Assembly: GCF_004770745.1 (NCBI RefSeq)
Contig: NZ_RQGD01000014.1
Location: 186,001-250,000, forward strand
DNA from: Leptospira ognonensis
Lineage (GTDB): Bacteria; Spirochaetota; Leptospiria; Leptospirales; Leptospiraceae
Reading direction: 5' to 3'
DNA length: 64,000 bases
Below the pieces are notes generated by a model. That model was not told where the DNA came from. It made no database searches and saw nothing but the letters and a program-made list of their open reading frames with translations. Shown piece by piece: positions 1 to 9,837 of the stretch; within the stretch, counting starts at the first letter, position 1; each line of letters begins with the position of its first letter. The position numbers and the translations under genes were made by a program.

Positions 1-33
1 AAAATGTGCTGATACCAGCAAATAGGTTTTTAA
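1..33 (+). promoter_or_regulatory. 3' end of a probable SAM-I (S-box) riboswitch, cut by the window edge
   Basis: Positions 7-20 form a small hairpin (GCTG at 8-11, CAGC at 16-19) whose 12-base core matches the P4 arm consensus of SAM-I riboswitches (GCUAAUUCCAGC) at about ten positions. It sits directly ahead of a terminator hairpin and of metH, a typical S-box target, and bases 21-27 could be the 3' strand of P1. The remaining aptamer would lie before base 1, so this is an inference from one arm plus context. Confidence 0.45.
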
Positions 34-66
34 ATGCAGGATGAAATACTCCTGCATGTTTATTTT
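34..66 (+). terminator. intrinsic terminator in the metH leader
   Basis: A perfect 8-bp stem (34-41 with 50-57) closes an 8-base loop and is followed by a T-rich tract to about 66, only 17 bases before the metH start. In this position it can be the expression platform of the upstream riboswitch, or simply the end of an upstream gene outside the window. Confidence 0.55.
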
Positions 67-83
67 ACTGAAATTATAAAATT

Positions 84-3000
84 ATGAAATTCGAATATAC
101 AAACCCGGAAGCAAAAACCCTCGTAGATTTACTACAGAAGAAGATACTCATCCTTGACGGTGCCATGGGCACAATGATCCAAAGGCATTCCCTGCAAGAA
201 GCAGATTTCCGCGGGGAACGATTTAAAGATTGGACATTATCAGTCAAAGGCAATAATGATATGTTGGCGATCACGAGGCCAGATATTATCGAGAGTGTGC
301 ATTTAGAATACCTCGAGTCCGGTGCAGACATCATTGAAACAAATACTTTTAGTTCCAATTCGATTTCTCAGGCAGATTATAAAATGGAATCCGCTGTCCG
401 TGATTTGAATTTGGCGGCGGTAACTTGCGCGAAAAATGCGGTCAAAAAATTTAAAGAGAAATCGGGAAAACAAGATGTGTTCATTGCAGGTTCCATCGGA
501 CCAACAGTTAAAACTTCATCCTTATCTCCTGATGTCAATAACCCTGCTTTTAGAGCTGTGACATTTGACCAATTAGTAGATAGTTTTTATGAGCAAGTAA
601 CAGCACTTATAGACGGTGGAGTTGATCTACTCCTCCCTGAAACTAATATCGATACTTTAAATTTAAAAGCATGTATCTATGCCATTGAAAAAGTTTTTGA
701 AGAGAGAAAAATTCGGATCCCAGTAATCTTATCTGTTACAATTACAGATGCCTCGGGACGTACTCTTTCTGGGCAAACAGGAGAAGCATTTTATATATCC
801 ATACGTCATGCTCGTCCACTTGCAGTTGGCATCAACTGTGCATTAGGTGCTGGTGAAATGAGACCTTATATTGCTGAACTATCTCGGGTTGCAGAATCTT
901 ATGTATCCTGTTATCCCAATGCGGGTCTTCCGAATGCCTTTGGCGGATACGACCAAACACCGAAGGAATTTGGTGATTGGATGGAAGACTTTGCCAAGTC
1001 TGGATTTTTAAACATTGTAGGTGGATGCTGTGGCACGACTCCGGATCATATCCGAGCAGCAGCAGAGGCCGTGAAAAATATAAATCCTCGGCCTTTAACT
1101 GAAAAGGTTAGGTATACTTCTCTAGCGGGACTTGAACCTCTGCATCTAACGAAGGAACAAGGATTTGTGAATGTTGGTGAGCGTAATAATGTAACTGGAT
1201 CTCCAAAATTTAAAAAATTGATCCTAGATGGAAATTTTGAGGAAGCAGTGCAGGTTGCCTTACAACAAGTACAAGCTGGTGCCAATATCATAGACATCAA
1301 CTTTGATGAGGCTTTGCTTGATGGCGAAGGCTCTATGACAAAATTTTTAAATTTGATAGCCGGTGAGCCTGAGATCGCTCGAGTTCCGTTCATGATTGAC
1401 TCCTCTAAATGGTCGGTTTTGGAAGCCGGTCTAAAGTGCATCCAGGGAAAACCAATCGTTAATTCCATTTCATTAAAAGAAGGGGAAGAAACCTTCTTAA
1501 AACACGCAAAAACGGTACAACTGTTTGGTGCTGCTGTTATCGTTATGGCTTTTGATGAAAAAGGTCAGGCAGCTACTAAAGATGAGAAAATTCGTATTTG
1601 CAAACGCGCTTACGATTTACTTGTCTCAAAAATTGACTTTCATCCGGAAGATATCATCTTTGACCCGAACATCCTGACTGTGGCAACTGGTATCGAGGAA
1701 CACAATAACTATGCCGTTGACTTTATCGAAGCAACACGCGAGATCAAAAAGCTCTGTCCTGGAGCCAAAGTTTCTGGTGGACTGAGCAATATATCCTTCT
1801 CCTTTCGAGGTAATAATCCTGTTCGCGAAGCTATGCACTCTGCATTTTTATACCATGCCATTCAGGCTGGTATGGACATGGCAATTGTCAATGCAGGTAT
1901 GCTCGAAGTATACGAACAGATTCCGAAAGATTTACTAGAATTAATTGAAGATGTTTTGTTGAATCGAAGGCCAGATGCCACAGAACGTTTGATAGATGCA
2001 GCAGGAACTTTTCATGGGGAAGCAAAAGTTCAAAAAAAGGACGATTTATGGAGAGGACTTTCCGTCGAAGAAAGACTCACACATGCGCTTGTAAAAGGTA
2101 TTGATGAATTCGTAACGGTCGATACAGAAGAAGCAAGACAACAATTTTCGAAACCATTAGAAGTAATAGAAGGCCCGCTCATGAACGGGATGAAAGTAGT
2201 TGGAGAATTGTTTGGTGCTGGCAAAATGTTTTTGCCTCAGGTTGTCAAGAGTGCTCGTGTTATGAAAAAGGCCGTGGCTTATCTATTGCCTTATATGGAA
2301 GAAGAAAAACGAAATCAAAAAGATGAATCTGTCCAAGCAAAATTCCTAATTGCGACTGTTAAAGGCGACGTACATGATATCGGGAAAAATATAGTTGGAG
2401 TTGTTCTTGCGTGTAATAACTATCAGGTGATCGACTTGGGTGTCATGGTGCCAACGGAGAAGATCCTTGAGACAGCGAGACTGGAAAATGTACAAGCCAT
2501 AGGTTTATCAGGTCTCATCACACCTTCACTCGATGAAATGGTCCAAGTAGCAAGCGAGATGGAGAGACAAGGGTTCAAAATTCCACTCCTTATCGGTGGT
2601 GCTACGACATCTCCTGCGCACACAGCAGTTAAAATTTCTGAAAAATATTCTCAGCCCGTCATACACGTATTAGATGCTTCCCGAGTTGTAAACGTCATGA
2701 ACGGAGTTTTAAACCCGGCAGGCAAGGATGAATACCTTAAAGGCATTCGAGAAGAACAATCGCGGATCCGCGAGGATTTTTATGCAAGAGAAAGCGAAAG
2801 GGTTCTCCTGCCTTTAGAGGCAGCGATTGCCAATCAGATGAAAATTGATTGGAGTGGATATGTTCCACCAAAGCCTTCCTTTATCGGTGTTAAGACTATC
2901 TCTGATGTGTCTCTTGATATGCTCGTTCCGTTTATCGATTGGTCTCCCTTTTTTCTCGCATGGGAGCTCAAAGGAAGATACCCTCACATCTTAAAAGATC

Positions 3001-3806
3001 CAGTCGTTGGAGTAGAGGCTACCAAACTTTTTAAAGATGCACAAGATATGCTCAAAGTAATGCTCGCAGACAAGCGACTCAAACCAAAGGCAGTGGTCGG
3101 AATGTTTCCTGCCGTAAGTCATGGTGAAGATGTTGAAATCTTTTCAGATGAAACTAAAAAAGTCAGCCTTGGTCTCTATCCGATGTTGCGCCAACAAATC
3201 ACCAGATTGAAAGGCCATCCGAACATAAGTTTAGCAGACTATATTGCACCAGAATCTTCCGCTCTTGCTGATTATATGGGATTCTTTGCGGTAACTGCTG
3301 GCCATGGCGTTGATGAAATTGCAAAAGAATATGAAGTTAAAAATGATGATTATAATGCCATCATGGTGAAAGCACTCGCTGATCGTTTTGCAGAGGCATT
3401 TGCCGAGTATATGCATAAGTGGATGCGAGATGAATGGGGCTTCGGTAAAGACGAGGGATTAAACAGTGACGACCTGATTCGCGAAAAATACCAAGGCATA
3501 CGACCAGCACCAGGCTACCCGGCCTGTCCCGATCATACAGAGAAGAAAAAACTTTGGAAATTGTTAGATGTTGAGAAGAATGCAGGCATTCAGCTCACCG
3601 AAAGTTGTGCCATGTGGCCTGCGAGTTCAGTAAGTGGTTTTTATTTTTCTCATCCAGAAGCAAAGTATTTTGCGATTGGAAAGATCAATGATGACCAAGT
3701 GCAGTCCTATGCAAAAAGAAAGCAGATGGATGTCTCAGAAGTTGAAAAATGGCTATCTCCTTACCTCAATTATGATCCGAGTCGGAAAGTAACGGCTGTT
3801 ACTTAG
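84..3806 (+). CDS. metH: cobalamin-dependent methionine synthase
   Basis: Full-length MetH of 1240 aa, which transfers a methyl group from methyltetrahydrofolate through cob(I)alamin to homocysteine. The modules are in the standard order. The homocysteine domain (about 1-330) has zinc ligands in GINCALG near 250 and GGCCGTT near 313. The pterin-binding domain lies at about 350-620 and the cobalamin cap at about 650-740. The B12-binding domain carries [10 protein letters not shown] near 762, whose His is the lower axial ligand. The C-terminal reactivation domain carries [12 protein letters not shown] near 1138. No strong Shine-Dalgarno is visible, but the start fits the family N-terminus. A riboswitch-like leader precedes it and a small gene follows 2 bases after the stop. 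Confidence 0.97.
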   Translation: MKFEYTNPEAKTLVDLLQKKILILDGAMGTMIQRHSLQEADFRGERFKDWTLSVKGNNDMLAITRPDIIESVHLEYLESGADIIETNTFSSNSISQADYKMESAVRDLNLAAVTCAKNAVKKFKEKSGKQDVFIAGSIGPTVKTSSLSPDVNNPAFRAVTFDQLVDSFYEQVTALIDGGVDLLLPETNIDTLNLKACIYAIEKVFEERKIRIPVILSVTITDASGRTLSGQTGEAFYISIRHARPLAVGINCALGAGEMRPYIAELSRVAESYVSCYPNAGLPNAFGGYDQTPKEFGDWMEDFAKSGFLNIVGGCCGTTPDHIRAAAEAVKNINPRPLTEKVRYTSLAGLEPLHLTKEQGFVNVGERNNVTGSPKFKKLILDGNFEEAVQVALQQVQAGANIIDINFDEALLDGEGSMTKFLNLIAGEPEIARVPFMIDSSKWSVLEAGLKCIQGKPIVNSISLKEGEETFLKHAKTVQLFGAAVIVMAFDEKGQAATKDEKIRICKRAYDLLVSKIDFHPEDIIFDPNILTVATGIEEHNNYAVDFIEATREIKKLCPGAKVSGGLSNISFSFRGNNPVREAMHSAFLYHAIQAGMDMAIVNAGMLEVYEQIPKDLLELIEDVLLNRRPDATERLIDAAGTFHGEAKVQKKDDLWRGLSVEERLTHALVKGIDEFVTVDTEEARQQFSKPLEVIEGPLMNGMKVVGELFGAGKMFLPQVVKSARVMKKAVAYLLPYMEEEKRNQKDESVQAKFLIATVKGDVHDIGKNIVGVVLACNNYQVIDLGVMVPTEKILETARLENVQAIGLSGLITPSLDEMVQVASEMERQGFKIPLLIGGATTSPAHTAVKISEKYSQPVIHVLDASRVVNVMNGVLNPAGKDEYLKGIREEQSRIREDFYARESERVLLPLEAAIANQMKIDWSGYVPPKPSFIGVKTISDVSLDMLVPFIDWSPFFLAWELKGRYPHILKDPVVGVEATKLFKDAQDMLKVMLADKRLKPKAVVGMFPAVSHGEDVEIFSDETKKVSLGLYPMLRQQITRLKGHPNISLADYIAPESSALADYMGFFAVTAGHGVDEIAKEYEVKNDDYNAIMVKALADRFAEAFAEYMHKWMRDEWGFGKDEGLNSDDLIREKYQGIRPAPGYPACPDHTEKKKLWKLLDVEKNAGIQLTESCAMWPASSVSGFYFSHPEAKYFAIGKINDDQVQSYAKRKQMDVSEVEKWLSPYLNYDPSRKVTAVT

Positions 3807-3808
3807 TC

Positions 3809-4096
3809 ATGTCTCATGATCATGGTTGGAAACAAGTAGGGCAGGTGAAACTTCAGGATGGATTTTCTTTCCATCCAAAGTTATCTGAATGGCTACTTGA
3901 ACTCACCACTCTGAAACCTGAAATGGATGTCACTGTTTTTGAGGCAAGTTGTGGAGAAGTCAATTGTCCAGTTGAGGAAGTGAAACTTACGTGGATCATT
4001 GCTGGGGCAGAAGATAAACTCAGGCTGGGCCGAGGGAAAGAAAAACTGTTAAAGCAGGACGTTTATTTGGCCTGGAAGAAAAAAATGATGTCTTAG
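3809..4096 (+). CDS. conserved hypothetical protein downstream of metH
   Basis: A 95-aa soluble protein whose ATG lies 2 bases after the metH stop, so it is almost certainly cotranscribed and probably translationally coupled. I do not recognise the family. It has no signal peptide or membrane segment. Two closely spaced cysteines (CGEVNC, about residues 48-53) could bind metal or be redox active, and a His-containing N-terminus (SHDHGW) precedes them. The C-terminus is strongly basic. The metH context suggests a link to methionine, folate or B12 metabolism, but the sequence itself does not show a function. Its last bases overlap the convergent gene by 4. Confidence 0.7.
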   Translation: MSHDHGWKQVGQVKLQDGFSFHPKLSEWLLELTTLKPEMDVTVFEASCGEVNCPVEEVKLTWIIAGAEDKLRLGRGKEKLLKQDVYLAWKKKMMS

Positions 4097-4929
4097 TTTG
4101 CTGTTGCCTTCACTGGAAATAAATACTTGAGACCTAAATTCCCTTGCACTTCAGGCGACCATAGATCGTCCAAAGTTTTATTTGCTTCTCTCGCGTTTAA
4201 TGGCACTTTAACCATACCTTCTAGCACGATATTACTACTTGAAATACTAATCCCTGGTGAAACATAAATTTGGCGCCCCACAAAATTTGATTTCGCAGGG
4301 TCCTGAATTTTTAAAGCTGTATTGAACTGACGAGAGATGTTATCACCATCAAATCTATGTAATTCGGAAAGTTGTAAAAATAATTCCCAACGAGAATTTT
4401 TCACGAAGGAGAATATATTCCGATTCAGTGTATATTTAACTCGAAGTCTTGCTTCACTTACATCCAAATAGGCAAGTCCACCTTGATTGAGGGAGAGGCC
4501 AAAACTGAGTCCCATATCAAAACTCACGCCACGTCTATAACTAATATAGGTTACATTCGGTTGATAAGATAGGGCACTGTAATTTGCAGACCGACTGGTC
4601 ATATCAAAAGTTCCCTCAGGGTTACGATAGGGTTGGCTTGCTCCAAATGGAAGCACAGGTGAGAATATCTGAATTTGTGCAAGCGGATCATAGGAAGAGG
4701 GTGCCGTCGGCAAATTCGCTGGCCTACCCAATTCTAACTCGGCTGGAAACCGAAAAGGTATGGAAAGTGTATATTGGCCTCGGGATTCATTCGAAAATCC
4801 ATTCACTTGGAAAAGACTCGGCCTCGGATCTGAGATGGAATAACTCGAGAAGAAGGGCAACCCTTGAGAGAGGAGCGTGAATCCCAAGCTTGGCAAAAGT
4901 AAGATGCTTATGACTAGGTTTCTTCTCAT
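4093..4929 (-). CDS. secreted or outer-membrane hypothetical protein
   Basis: A 278-aa protein with a clear export signal (MRRN followed by about 16 hydrophobic residues ending near LLSQG). The mature part is rich in alternating polar/hydrophobic stretches, Tyr, Phe and Ser, consistent with beta structure, and it ends in a hydrophobic/aromatic strand-like segment. That suggests an outer-membrane or periplasmic beta protein, although no named family is recognised. It is a single gene, convergent with the small metH-linked gene (4-base stop overlap) and divergent from phosphofructokinase. There is no lipobox cysteine after the signal. Confidence 0.7.
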   Translation of the reverse strand: MRRNLVISILLLPSLGFTLLSQGLPFFSSYSISDPRPSLFQVNGFSNESRGQYTLSIPFRFPAELELGRPANLPTAPSSYDPLAQIQIFSPVLPFGASQPYRNPEGTFDMTSRSANYSALSYQPNVTYISYRRGVSFDMGLSFGLSLNQGGLAYLDVSEARLRVKYTLNRNIFSFVKNSRWELFLQLSELHRFDGDNISRQFNTALKIQDPAKSNFVGRQIYVSPGISISSSNIVLEGMVKVPLNAREANKTLDDLWSPEVQGNLGLKYLFPVKATAN

Positions 4930-5013
4930 CTAAGATTGACTCTCGGTTAAAATTCCCAGGAATGCAATGAAATTTGCTTTTCAGTTCTTATTTTTTTGCT
5001 ATAAAAAGCGAGA

Positions 5014-6321
5014 ATGAATGAAAATGACACGCTCGTTGAACAGTTTGGTGAATGTACCTTTCCGAATCCTGCCGGATATGATTATTGGACCGATGAAAAA
5101 TCCGTGGTTCTATTTCAAACCATCTTTTCAGGCCAAGAAGATGCCTTAAAAACCGTTCAAAACAACCCCGTATTTTTTGAACAGGCGGGCCCCAAAGAGA
5201 AAATTTATTTTGCTCCGGGTGAGGTGACTGCAGCCATCGTTACCTGCGGAGGCTTATGTCCTGGTATCAATGACGTAATTCGGGCACTTGTTATGGAGCT
5301 TCATTATCGTTATAAGGTTCCGCGAATCCTCGGATTTCCTTTTGGTTATGAAGGGATGGTAAAAAAATCGGGACACAGGCCTGTCGAGTTAACTCCCGAT
5401 AAAGTTGCTCACATTATGAATTTTGGAGGGTCCATTCTTGGTTCCTCACGTGGGAATCAATCGACTACCGATATGGTTGACACCTTATGTTTGTATGGTG
5501 TTAAAATGTTGTTTTGTATTGGTGGAGATGGGACATTGCGTGGTGCCCAAGCCATTCAAGATGAAGTCAAAAAGCGAAAAGAAGATATAGCTGTCGTTGG
5601 CATTCCGAAGACGATAGACAATGATATCAATTATGTTCAAAAAACATTTGGTTTCTCGACTGCTTTCAGTAAGGCGGTAGAGGCTGTGAATTGTGCGCAT
5701 GAGGAAGCCAAAGGCGCACCGAATGGGATTGGTCTAGTAAAAATTATGGGACGCCATTCTGGTTTTATTGCAGTGAATGCGGCACTTGCTTCAAAGAATG
5801 TTAATTTTGTTCTGATCCCAGAATCTGATTTTGATTTGGAAGGGAAGGGTGGATTTTTAGAAATTCTAAAAGAGAGAATCAAAAGGAGAGGCCATTCTGT
5901 GATCATCGTCGCAGAAGGTGCTGGCCAAAAATACTTCGAAGATAAAGGGGAAAAAGATCTGTCAGGTAACAAGAAGTTGGCGGACATAGGTCTCTTTATG
6001 AAAGATAAAATCACTGAGTCATTCAAGAAAGACAACATACCATTAAATTTAAAGTACATCGACCCAAGTTATATCATCAGGTCTGTCCCTGCAAATGCAG
6101 AAGATTCTGTTTTTTGCGGATTCTTAGCACAAAATGCAGTCCATGCGGCTTTCGCAGGAAAAACAGGATGTGTCGTCGGTATTTGGAATAATGTTTTTAC
6201 CGTCATGCCAATCTCTCTGGCCATAGCGGAAAGAAAAGTGTTACGACCTGAAAAAAGTACCCTTTGGAGAGCGCTACTTGCCTCCACTGGTCAACCAAAC
6301 AGTATGAAGGCGACTCAGTGA
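5014..6321 (+). CDS. pfkA: 6-phosphofructokinase, long bacterial/clade X type
   Basis: A 435-aa phosphofructokinase that phosphorylates fructose 6-phosphate in glycolysis. Recognisable elements are GGLCPGIND (about 79-87), the donor-binding GGDGT (170-174), the catalytic segment PKTIDND (198-204), and MGRHSGF near 246 for substrate binding. The protein is about 110 aa longer than E. coli PfkA, mainly at the N-terminus. The donor-determining positions are mixed: Gly in GGDG, as in ATP enzymes, and Lys in PKTIDND, as in PPi enzymes. This Gly/Lys combination is known from the ATP-using clade X group, so ATP is favoured but not proven. It is monocistronic and convergent with the phosphatase gene 5 bases downstream. 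Confidence 0.93.
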   Translation: MNENDTLVEQFGECTFPNPAGYDYWTDEKSVVLFQTIFSGQEDALKTVQNNPVFFEQAGPKEKIYFAPGEVTAAIVTCGGLCPGINDVIRALVMELHYRYKVPRILGFPFGYEGMVKKSGHRPVELTPDKVAHIMNFGGSILGSSRGNQSTTDMVDTLCLYGVKMLFCIGGDGTLRGAQAIQDEVKKRKEDIAVVGIPKTIDNDINYVQKTFGFSTAFSKAVEAVNCAHEEAKGAPNGIGLVKIMGRHSGFIAVNAALASKNVNFVLIPESDFDLEGKGGFLEILKERIKRRGHSVIIVAEGAGQKYFEDKGEKDLSGNKKLADIGLFMKDKITESFKKDNIPLNLKYIDPSYIIRSVPANAEDSVFCGFLAQNAVHAAFAGKTGCVVGIWNNVFTVMPISLAIAERKVLRPEKSTLWRALLASTGQPNSMKATQ

Positions 6322-6326
6322 TTTCT

Positions 6327-8072
6327 TTAATTTAGCCTGATGATAAAAAGGGAGATGTCGTCGTGAGGTTCGGCCTCTCCGATAAACTCTCCCACCTTAG
6401 TTAAGATGGCTGCTCGGATCACTTCCGGGTGGTCATTGATATGAGATAGGACAACAGATTCTAATCTCTCTTCTGAAAATAGTTCCTCTTTCATATTCAT
6501 TGCCTCTGTCACACCATCCGTATAGAGCACGATCAGATCCCCTGGTTGGTATGAAACAACGTGTTCCGAAAACTCACAATTGCTGATCCCCATAGGCTGT
6601 CCCTTGCCAGATAAATGCTGGATTTTATGGTGTTTTTTGCGGTAGATCAGCTGCTGGTTGTGGCCTGCTGAGGAATACATGATTTCCTTTTTGGTCATGT
6701 TGATACGAACTAGCATAGCTGTGACAAACATTAAAAATCCTGATTTGTCTTGAATGATTTCGTTTGTTCTTGTTAAAGCTTCTTTAGTGGAAGAAGACTT
6801 CGCCACTTCCTGTTGAAGGATGGTTTTTGACATTTCCATAAAGAGGGCAGCAGGTGTCCCTTTCCCGGAAACGTCGGCAATGATGACACTCACCTCATCT
6901 TTACCATGGATTACCATATCGTAGAAATCTCCACCTATCTCGCGTGAGGCTTGGTAGTAGGTATCAAATTCTAATAAGGAGTATTGTTTCGGGATGATCG
7001 GGAGAGAGTGCTTCTGGATCATCGCAGCAGTCTGCATGTCTCGATCGATGTTTTTGAGTCGCTCACTTTGTATCTTAACTTGGAGTGTCGTGTAGGCTTC
7101 CCCAACTTGGTTGGAAAGGGTACGTAAGATTTTGATGTCCATATCATCAAATTTTGTTCGTGAAGTTTTGTCAGAAACGGTAAGAGACCCTAACCATTGC
7201 TTGTTTTTGAGAATCGGGAGTACGATCAAGCTATGTTGGAAGATGCCTTTTTGAGTCAAACTAATGCCTTGGGGAGATCTTGCAGAAACAACCTTAAATC
7301 CTTTAAACATCCAATCTTCTTTGTCGGTGTAGAGGATAGATTGGACTTCGTCGTCTTGGAATACATCTGAAAAGCCCTTCGACTTAGACCGAGGAAGACC
7401 TTTTGCCTCAAGTTTTTCAAATTTTAACGCCACTCGATCCACATGTAAAATCTCTGATATTGTTTTTACGGCAAGGTCCATAAACTCCTCAGAGTTTTGG
7501 ATGTTCGAGAGGGCTTGCGAGATTTGGTAGAGGCAGTTTAATTCGTTGGCACGAGAATTTAACTGGTCAATGAGGATTCTATTTCTAACGGCAATGGCTG
7601 CCATATTGGAAAGGTATTTTAGAATTTTTATATCTGTATTTGTGAAACTTCGACCATCGAGTGTATTGACTGCTTCGAGTACACCTTGAACTTCATTTTG
7701 TGTCACCATGGGAACACACATTAAATTTCGAGTAACATAGCCCACTTTTTTGTCTATATCTTTAAAGATACGAGAATCATTTGCTGCATCGTTGACGATT
7801 TCGGGTTCCAAAGTTTCAAGTACCATCCCCGCTATGCCTTTTCCCCTAGGTACGGTTAGTTGAGAGAGTGATTCTTCTTTGAGTCCACTTGTAGTATCGA
7901 AAACTAGCACATCCTTTTCTTTATCATAAAGAAGTAAAGATGAACCCTCGGTATCTAAAACATCTCGAGTGATGCCCATGATCTCACCGAGTAGAGTTTC
8001 CAAGTTTTCTGTCGAATTGATCCTGCTTGTTATGTCAGAAATGAGATTAAGTGTGAGTTGTTTTGTCGGCAT
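6327..8072 (-). CDS. GAF-GAF-SpoIIE (PP2C-type) serine phosphatase
   Basis: A 581-aa soluble regulator of RsbU architecture. It has two GAF sensory domains (about 20-165 and 185-345), a helical linker, and a SpoIIE/PP2C phosphatase domain (about 370-580). The metal-binding acidic motifs are intact: GGDFYD, IADVSGKG, YTDGVTE and the terminal HDDIS. Family members dephosphorylate anti-anti-sigma factors or similar STAS partners in partner-switching pathways, but no partner gene is adjacent. It lies 12 bases downstream of argB on the same strand, so it is probably cotranscribed with it. It shares its architecture with the gene at 14383. Confidence 0.9.
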   Translation of the reverse strand: MPTKQLTLNLISDITSRINSTENLETLLGEIMGITRDVLDTEGSSLLLYDKEKDVLVFDTTSGLKEESLSQLTVPRGKGIAGMVLETLEPEIVNDAANDSRIFKDIDKKVGYVTRNLMCVPMVTQNEVQGVLEAVNTLDGRSFTNTDIKILKYLSNMAAIAVRNRILIDQLNSRANELNCLYQISQALSNIQNSEEFMDLAVKTISEILHVDRVALKFEKLEAKGLPRSKSKGFSDVFQDDEVQSILYTDKEDWMFKGFKVVSARSPQGISLTQKGIFQHSLIVLPILKNKQWLGSLTVSDKTSRTKFDDMDIKILRTLSNQVGEAYTTLQVKIQSERLKNIDRDMQTAAMIQKHSLPIIPKQYSLLEFDTYYQASREIGGDFYDMVIHGKDEVSVIIADVSGKGTPAALFMEMSKTILQQEVAKSSSTKEALTRTNEIIQDKSGFLMFVTAMLVRINMTKKEIMYSSAGHNQQLIYRKKHHKIQHLSGKGQPMGISNCEFSEHVVSYQPGDLIVLYTDGVTEAMNMKEELFSEERLESVVLSHINDHPEVIRAAILTKVGEFIGEAEPHDDISLFIIRLN

Positions 8073-8084
8073 AGCAATGGTGGA

Positions 8085-8957
8085 TTATTCGATTAGACTG
8101 CCTATTCCTTGGTTTGTCAAGACCTCAATTAAAACCGAATGAGCTACGCGGCCGTCAATTATATGTGTCCTTTTGACTCCACCATCAAGTGCATCCAGGC
8201 AGCATTCTACCTTCGGGATCATCCCTCCTGAGATATCGCCGGTCTTGATATATCCATCTATTAATTGTTTGTTGAGTCCAGTGACTAGATTTCCATCGAT
8301 GAGTATGCCTGGAGTGTCCGTGAGTAAAATTAACTTTTCTGCTTTGAGTGAAGCAGCAATGGCTCCAGCCATCGTATCGGCATTGATATTCAACGTCTGC
8401 CCCTCTTTTGACATAGCCACGGGAGAAATGATGGGAATGAATCCCTCTGCCTGTAGAGTGAATAGTATCGAGGGATTGACTTCATTTACCTGACCCACGA
8501 GTCCTAAATCTAGGGACTGGACTTTTCCTGATTCATCTTCAAATTCCATCAGGAATTTTTCGGCATAAGCGAGATTCCCATCCTTTCCCGATAATCCAAC
8601 AGCTTTTCCACCTTTTTCTTGGATCAGGGAGACAATCTGTTTGTTTACCTTTCCGGTAAGGACCATCTCAACGACCTCCATGGTTGCTTCATCTGTCACG
8701 CGATGGCCTCGGATGAATTGGGTGTTTAGATTGAGAGATTTAATGAGTTGGTTGATCTCCGGTCCGCCACCATGAACAACAACGGGATTGATTCCTAAAT
8801 ATTTTAATAAAACTATGTCCTCAGCGAAGGATGCACGTAAATCTTCTTGAACCATTGCTGCCCCACCGTATTTAATTACGATGGTCTTGCCTGAATATTT
8901 GATCAAATAGGGCAATGCTTCTAAGATGTGATTTATTTTTTCCAATTTTTCTTCCAT
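8085..8957 (-). CDS. argB: acetylglutamate kinase
   Basis: ArgB phosphorylates N-acetylglutamate in the second step of arginine synthesis. It has the amino acid kinase fold with [10 protein letters not shown] near the N-terminus for phosphate binding, [10 protein letters not shown] for substrate, GLSGKDG, and the C-terminal nucleotide-binding [10 protein letters not shown] and GGMIPK. A helical extension ahead of the first strand ([14 protein letters not shown]) resembles arginine-sensitive enzymes, so feedback inhibition by arginine is likely. The ATG at 8957 is preferred because GAGG lies 6 bases upstream. An in-frame ATG at 8978 would add 7 residues. No other arg genes are in the window. 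Confidence 0.95.
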   Translation of the reverse strand: MEEKLEKINHILEALPYLIKYSGKTIVIKYGGAAMVQEDLRASFAEDIVLLKYLGINPVVVHGGGPEINQLIKSLNLNTQFIRGHRVTDEATMEVVEMVLTGKVNKQIVSLIQEKGGKAVGLSGKDGNLAYAEKFLMEFEDESGKVQSLDLGLVGQVNEVNPSILFTLQAEGFIPIISPVAMSKEGQTLNINADTMAGAIAASLKAEKLILLTDTPGILIDGNLVTGLNKQLIDGYIKTGDISGGMIPKVECCLDALDGGVKRTHIIDGRVAHSVLIEVLTNQGIGSLIE

Positions 8958-9015
8958 GGAGAGCCTCTTCCAGGACATGGAACGAGAACCCGTTGATTAA
9001 AAGGACTTTTTTTTT

Positions 9016-9837
9016 ATGCCAGAAAAATATAAAGCAGCAGTCATCCAGGTTTCGAGCAATGCCCGAATTGCAAGTAACCTAACACAGAGCAGAAAACTCG
9101 TAGAGCAGGCAGCGAGGGCGGGAGCAAAACTCGTGGGGCTTCCCGAGAATTTTTCCTTTATGGGTTCTGAAGAAGAAAAGAAAAGTTTGATCGGGCAAAT
9201 TGAAATCGAGACCAGAGAGTTCCTAGCGGAGACTGCAAAAGATTTAGGTATTTATTTACTCGGTGGCGGCTATCCCACAGATGCTGGGAATGGAAAAGTT
9301 TTTAATACTGCTTCTATTTTTTCAGATGAAGGCATTGAGATTTTCAAGTACAACAAAGCCCATTTGTTTAATGCCGAAGTTGGCGACGGTGTCAATTATA
9401 GAGAGTCGCGTTCCACGGAAAGTGGAGGTTCATTGCCTGAAGTGATCCCGACGTCACTTGGTCAATTGTCATCTGCCATCTGTTATGATCTAAGATTTCC
9501 TGAATTGTTTCGTAATCTTTCGAAAAAAGGGTGCGAAGTCTGTTTTCTCCCGGCCGCGTTTACCGTTCCTACTGGGATTGTTCACTGGGAGGTGCTCCTT
9601 CGAGCGCGTGCAATTGAAAATTTAATGTACATTCTGGCGCCTGGCCAGACAGGTACGCATGATCCACATGGGAAACGAAAGACGTATGGACATTCGATGA
9701 TCATCTCTCCATGGGGAGAGATCCTTGCCGATGCAGGGACAGATGTGGGTTATGCGATTGCAGAAATTGATATTGCGAAGGTAATGGAAACAAGAAAAAA
9801 TTTTCCTGCCCTCGATCATCGATTGTTCTTAGGCTAA
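9016..9837 (+). CDS. carbon-nitrogen hydrolase (Nit1/Nit2-type amidase)
   Basis: A 273-aa nitrilase-superfamily enzyme with the full catalytic triad: Glu44 in LPENFSF, Lys114 in YNKAHLF and Cys156 in AICYDLRFPE. Length and motif wording match the Nit1/Nit2 branch, which hydrolyses deaminated glutathione or omega-amides, rather than NAD synthetase or beta-ureidopropionase. The product is cytosolic, with no signal peptide. It is divergent from argB (58 bases between starts) and overlaps the convergent acyl-CoA dehydrogenase gene by 9 bases. The precise substrate cannot be read from sequence. Confidence 0.9.
   Translation: MPEKYKAAVIQVSSNARIASNLTQSRKLVEQAARAGAKLVGLPENFSFMGSEEEKKSLIGQIEIETREFLAETAKDLGIYLLGGGYPTDAGNGKVFNTASIFSDEGIEIFKYNKAHLFNAEVGDGVNYRESRSTESGGSLPEVIPTSLGQLSSAICYDLRFPELFRNLSKKGCEVCFLPAAFTVPTGIVHWEVLLRARAIENLMYILAPGQTGTHDPHGKRKTYGHSMIISPWGEILADAGTDVGYAIAEIDIAKVMETRKNFPALDHRLFLG

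Noticed and set aside
1046..1468. 140-aa minus-strand frame inside metH
   Set aside because: No ribosome binding site or recognisable domain, and fully within a well-supported gene.
4584..4880. 98-aa + strand frame opposite the secreted hypothetical protein
   Set aside because: No ribosome binding site or domain, and the minus strand has a convincing signal peptide.
5637..6059. 140-aa minus-strand frame inside pfkA
   Set aside because: Lies wholly within conserved phosphofructokinase sequence and shows no protein-like motifs.
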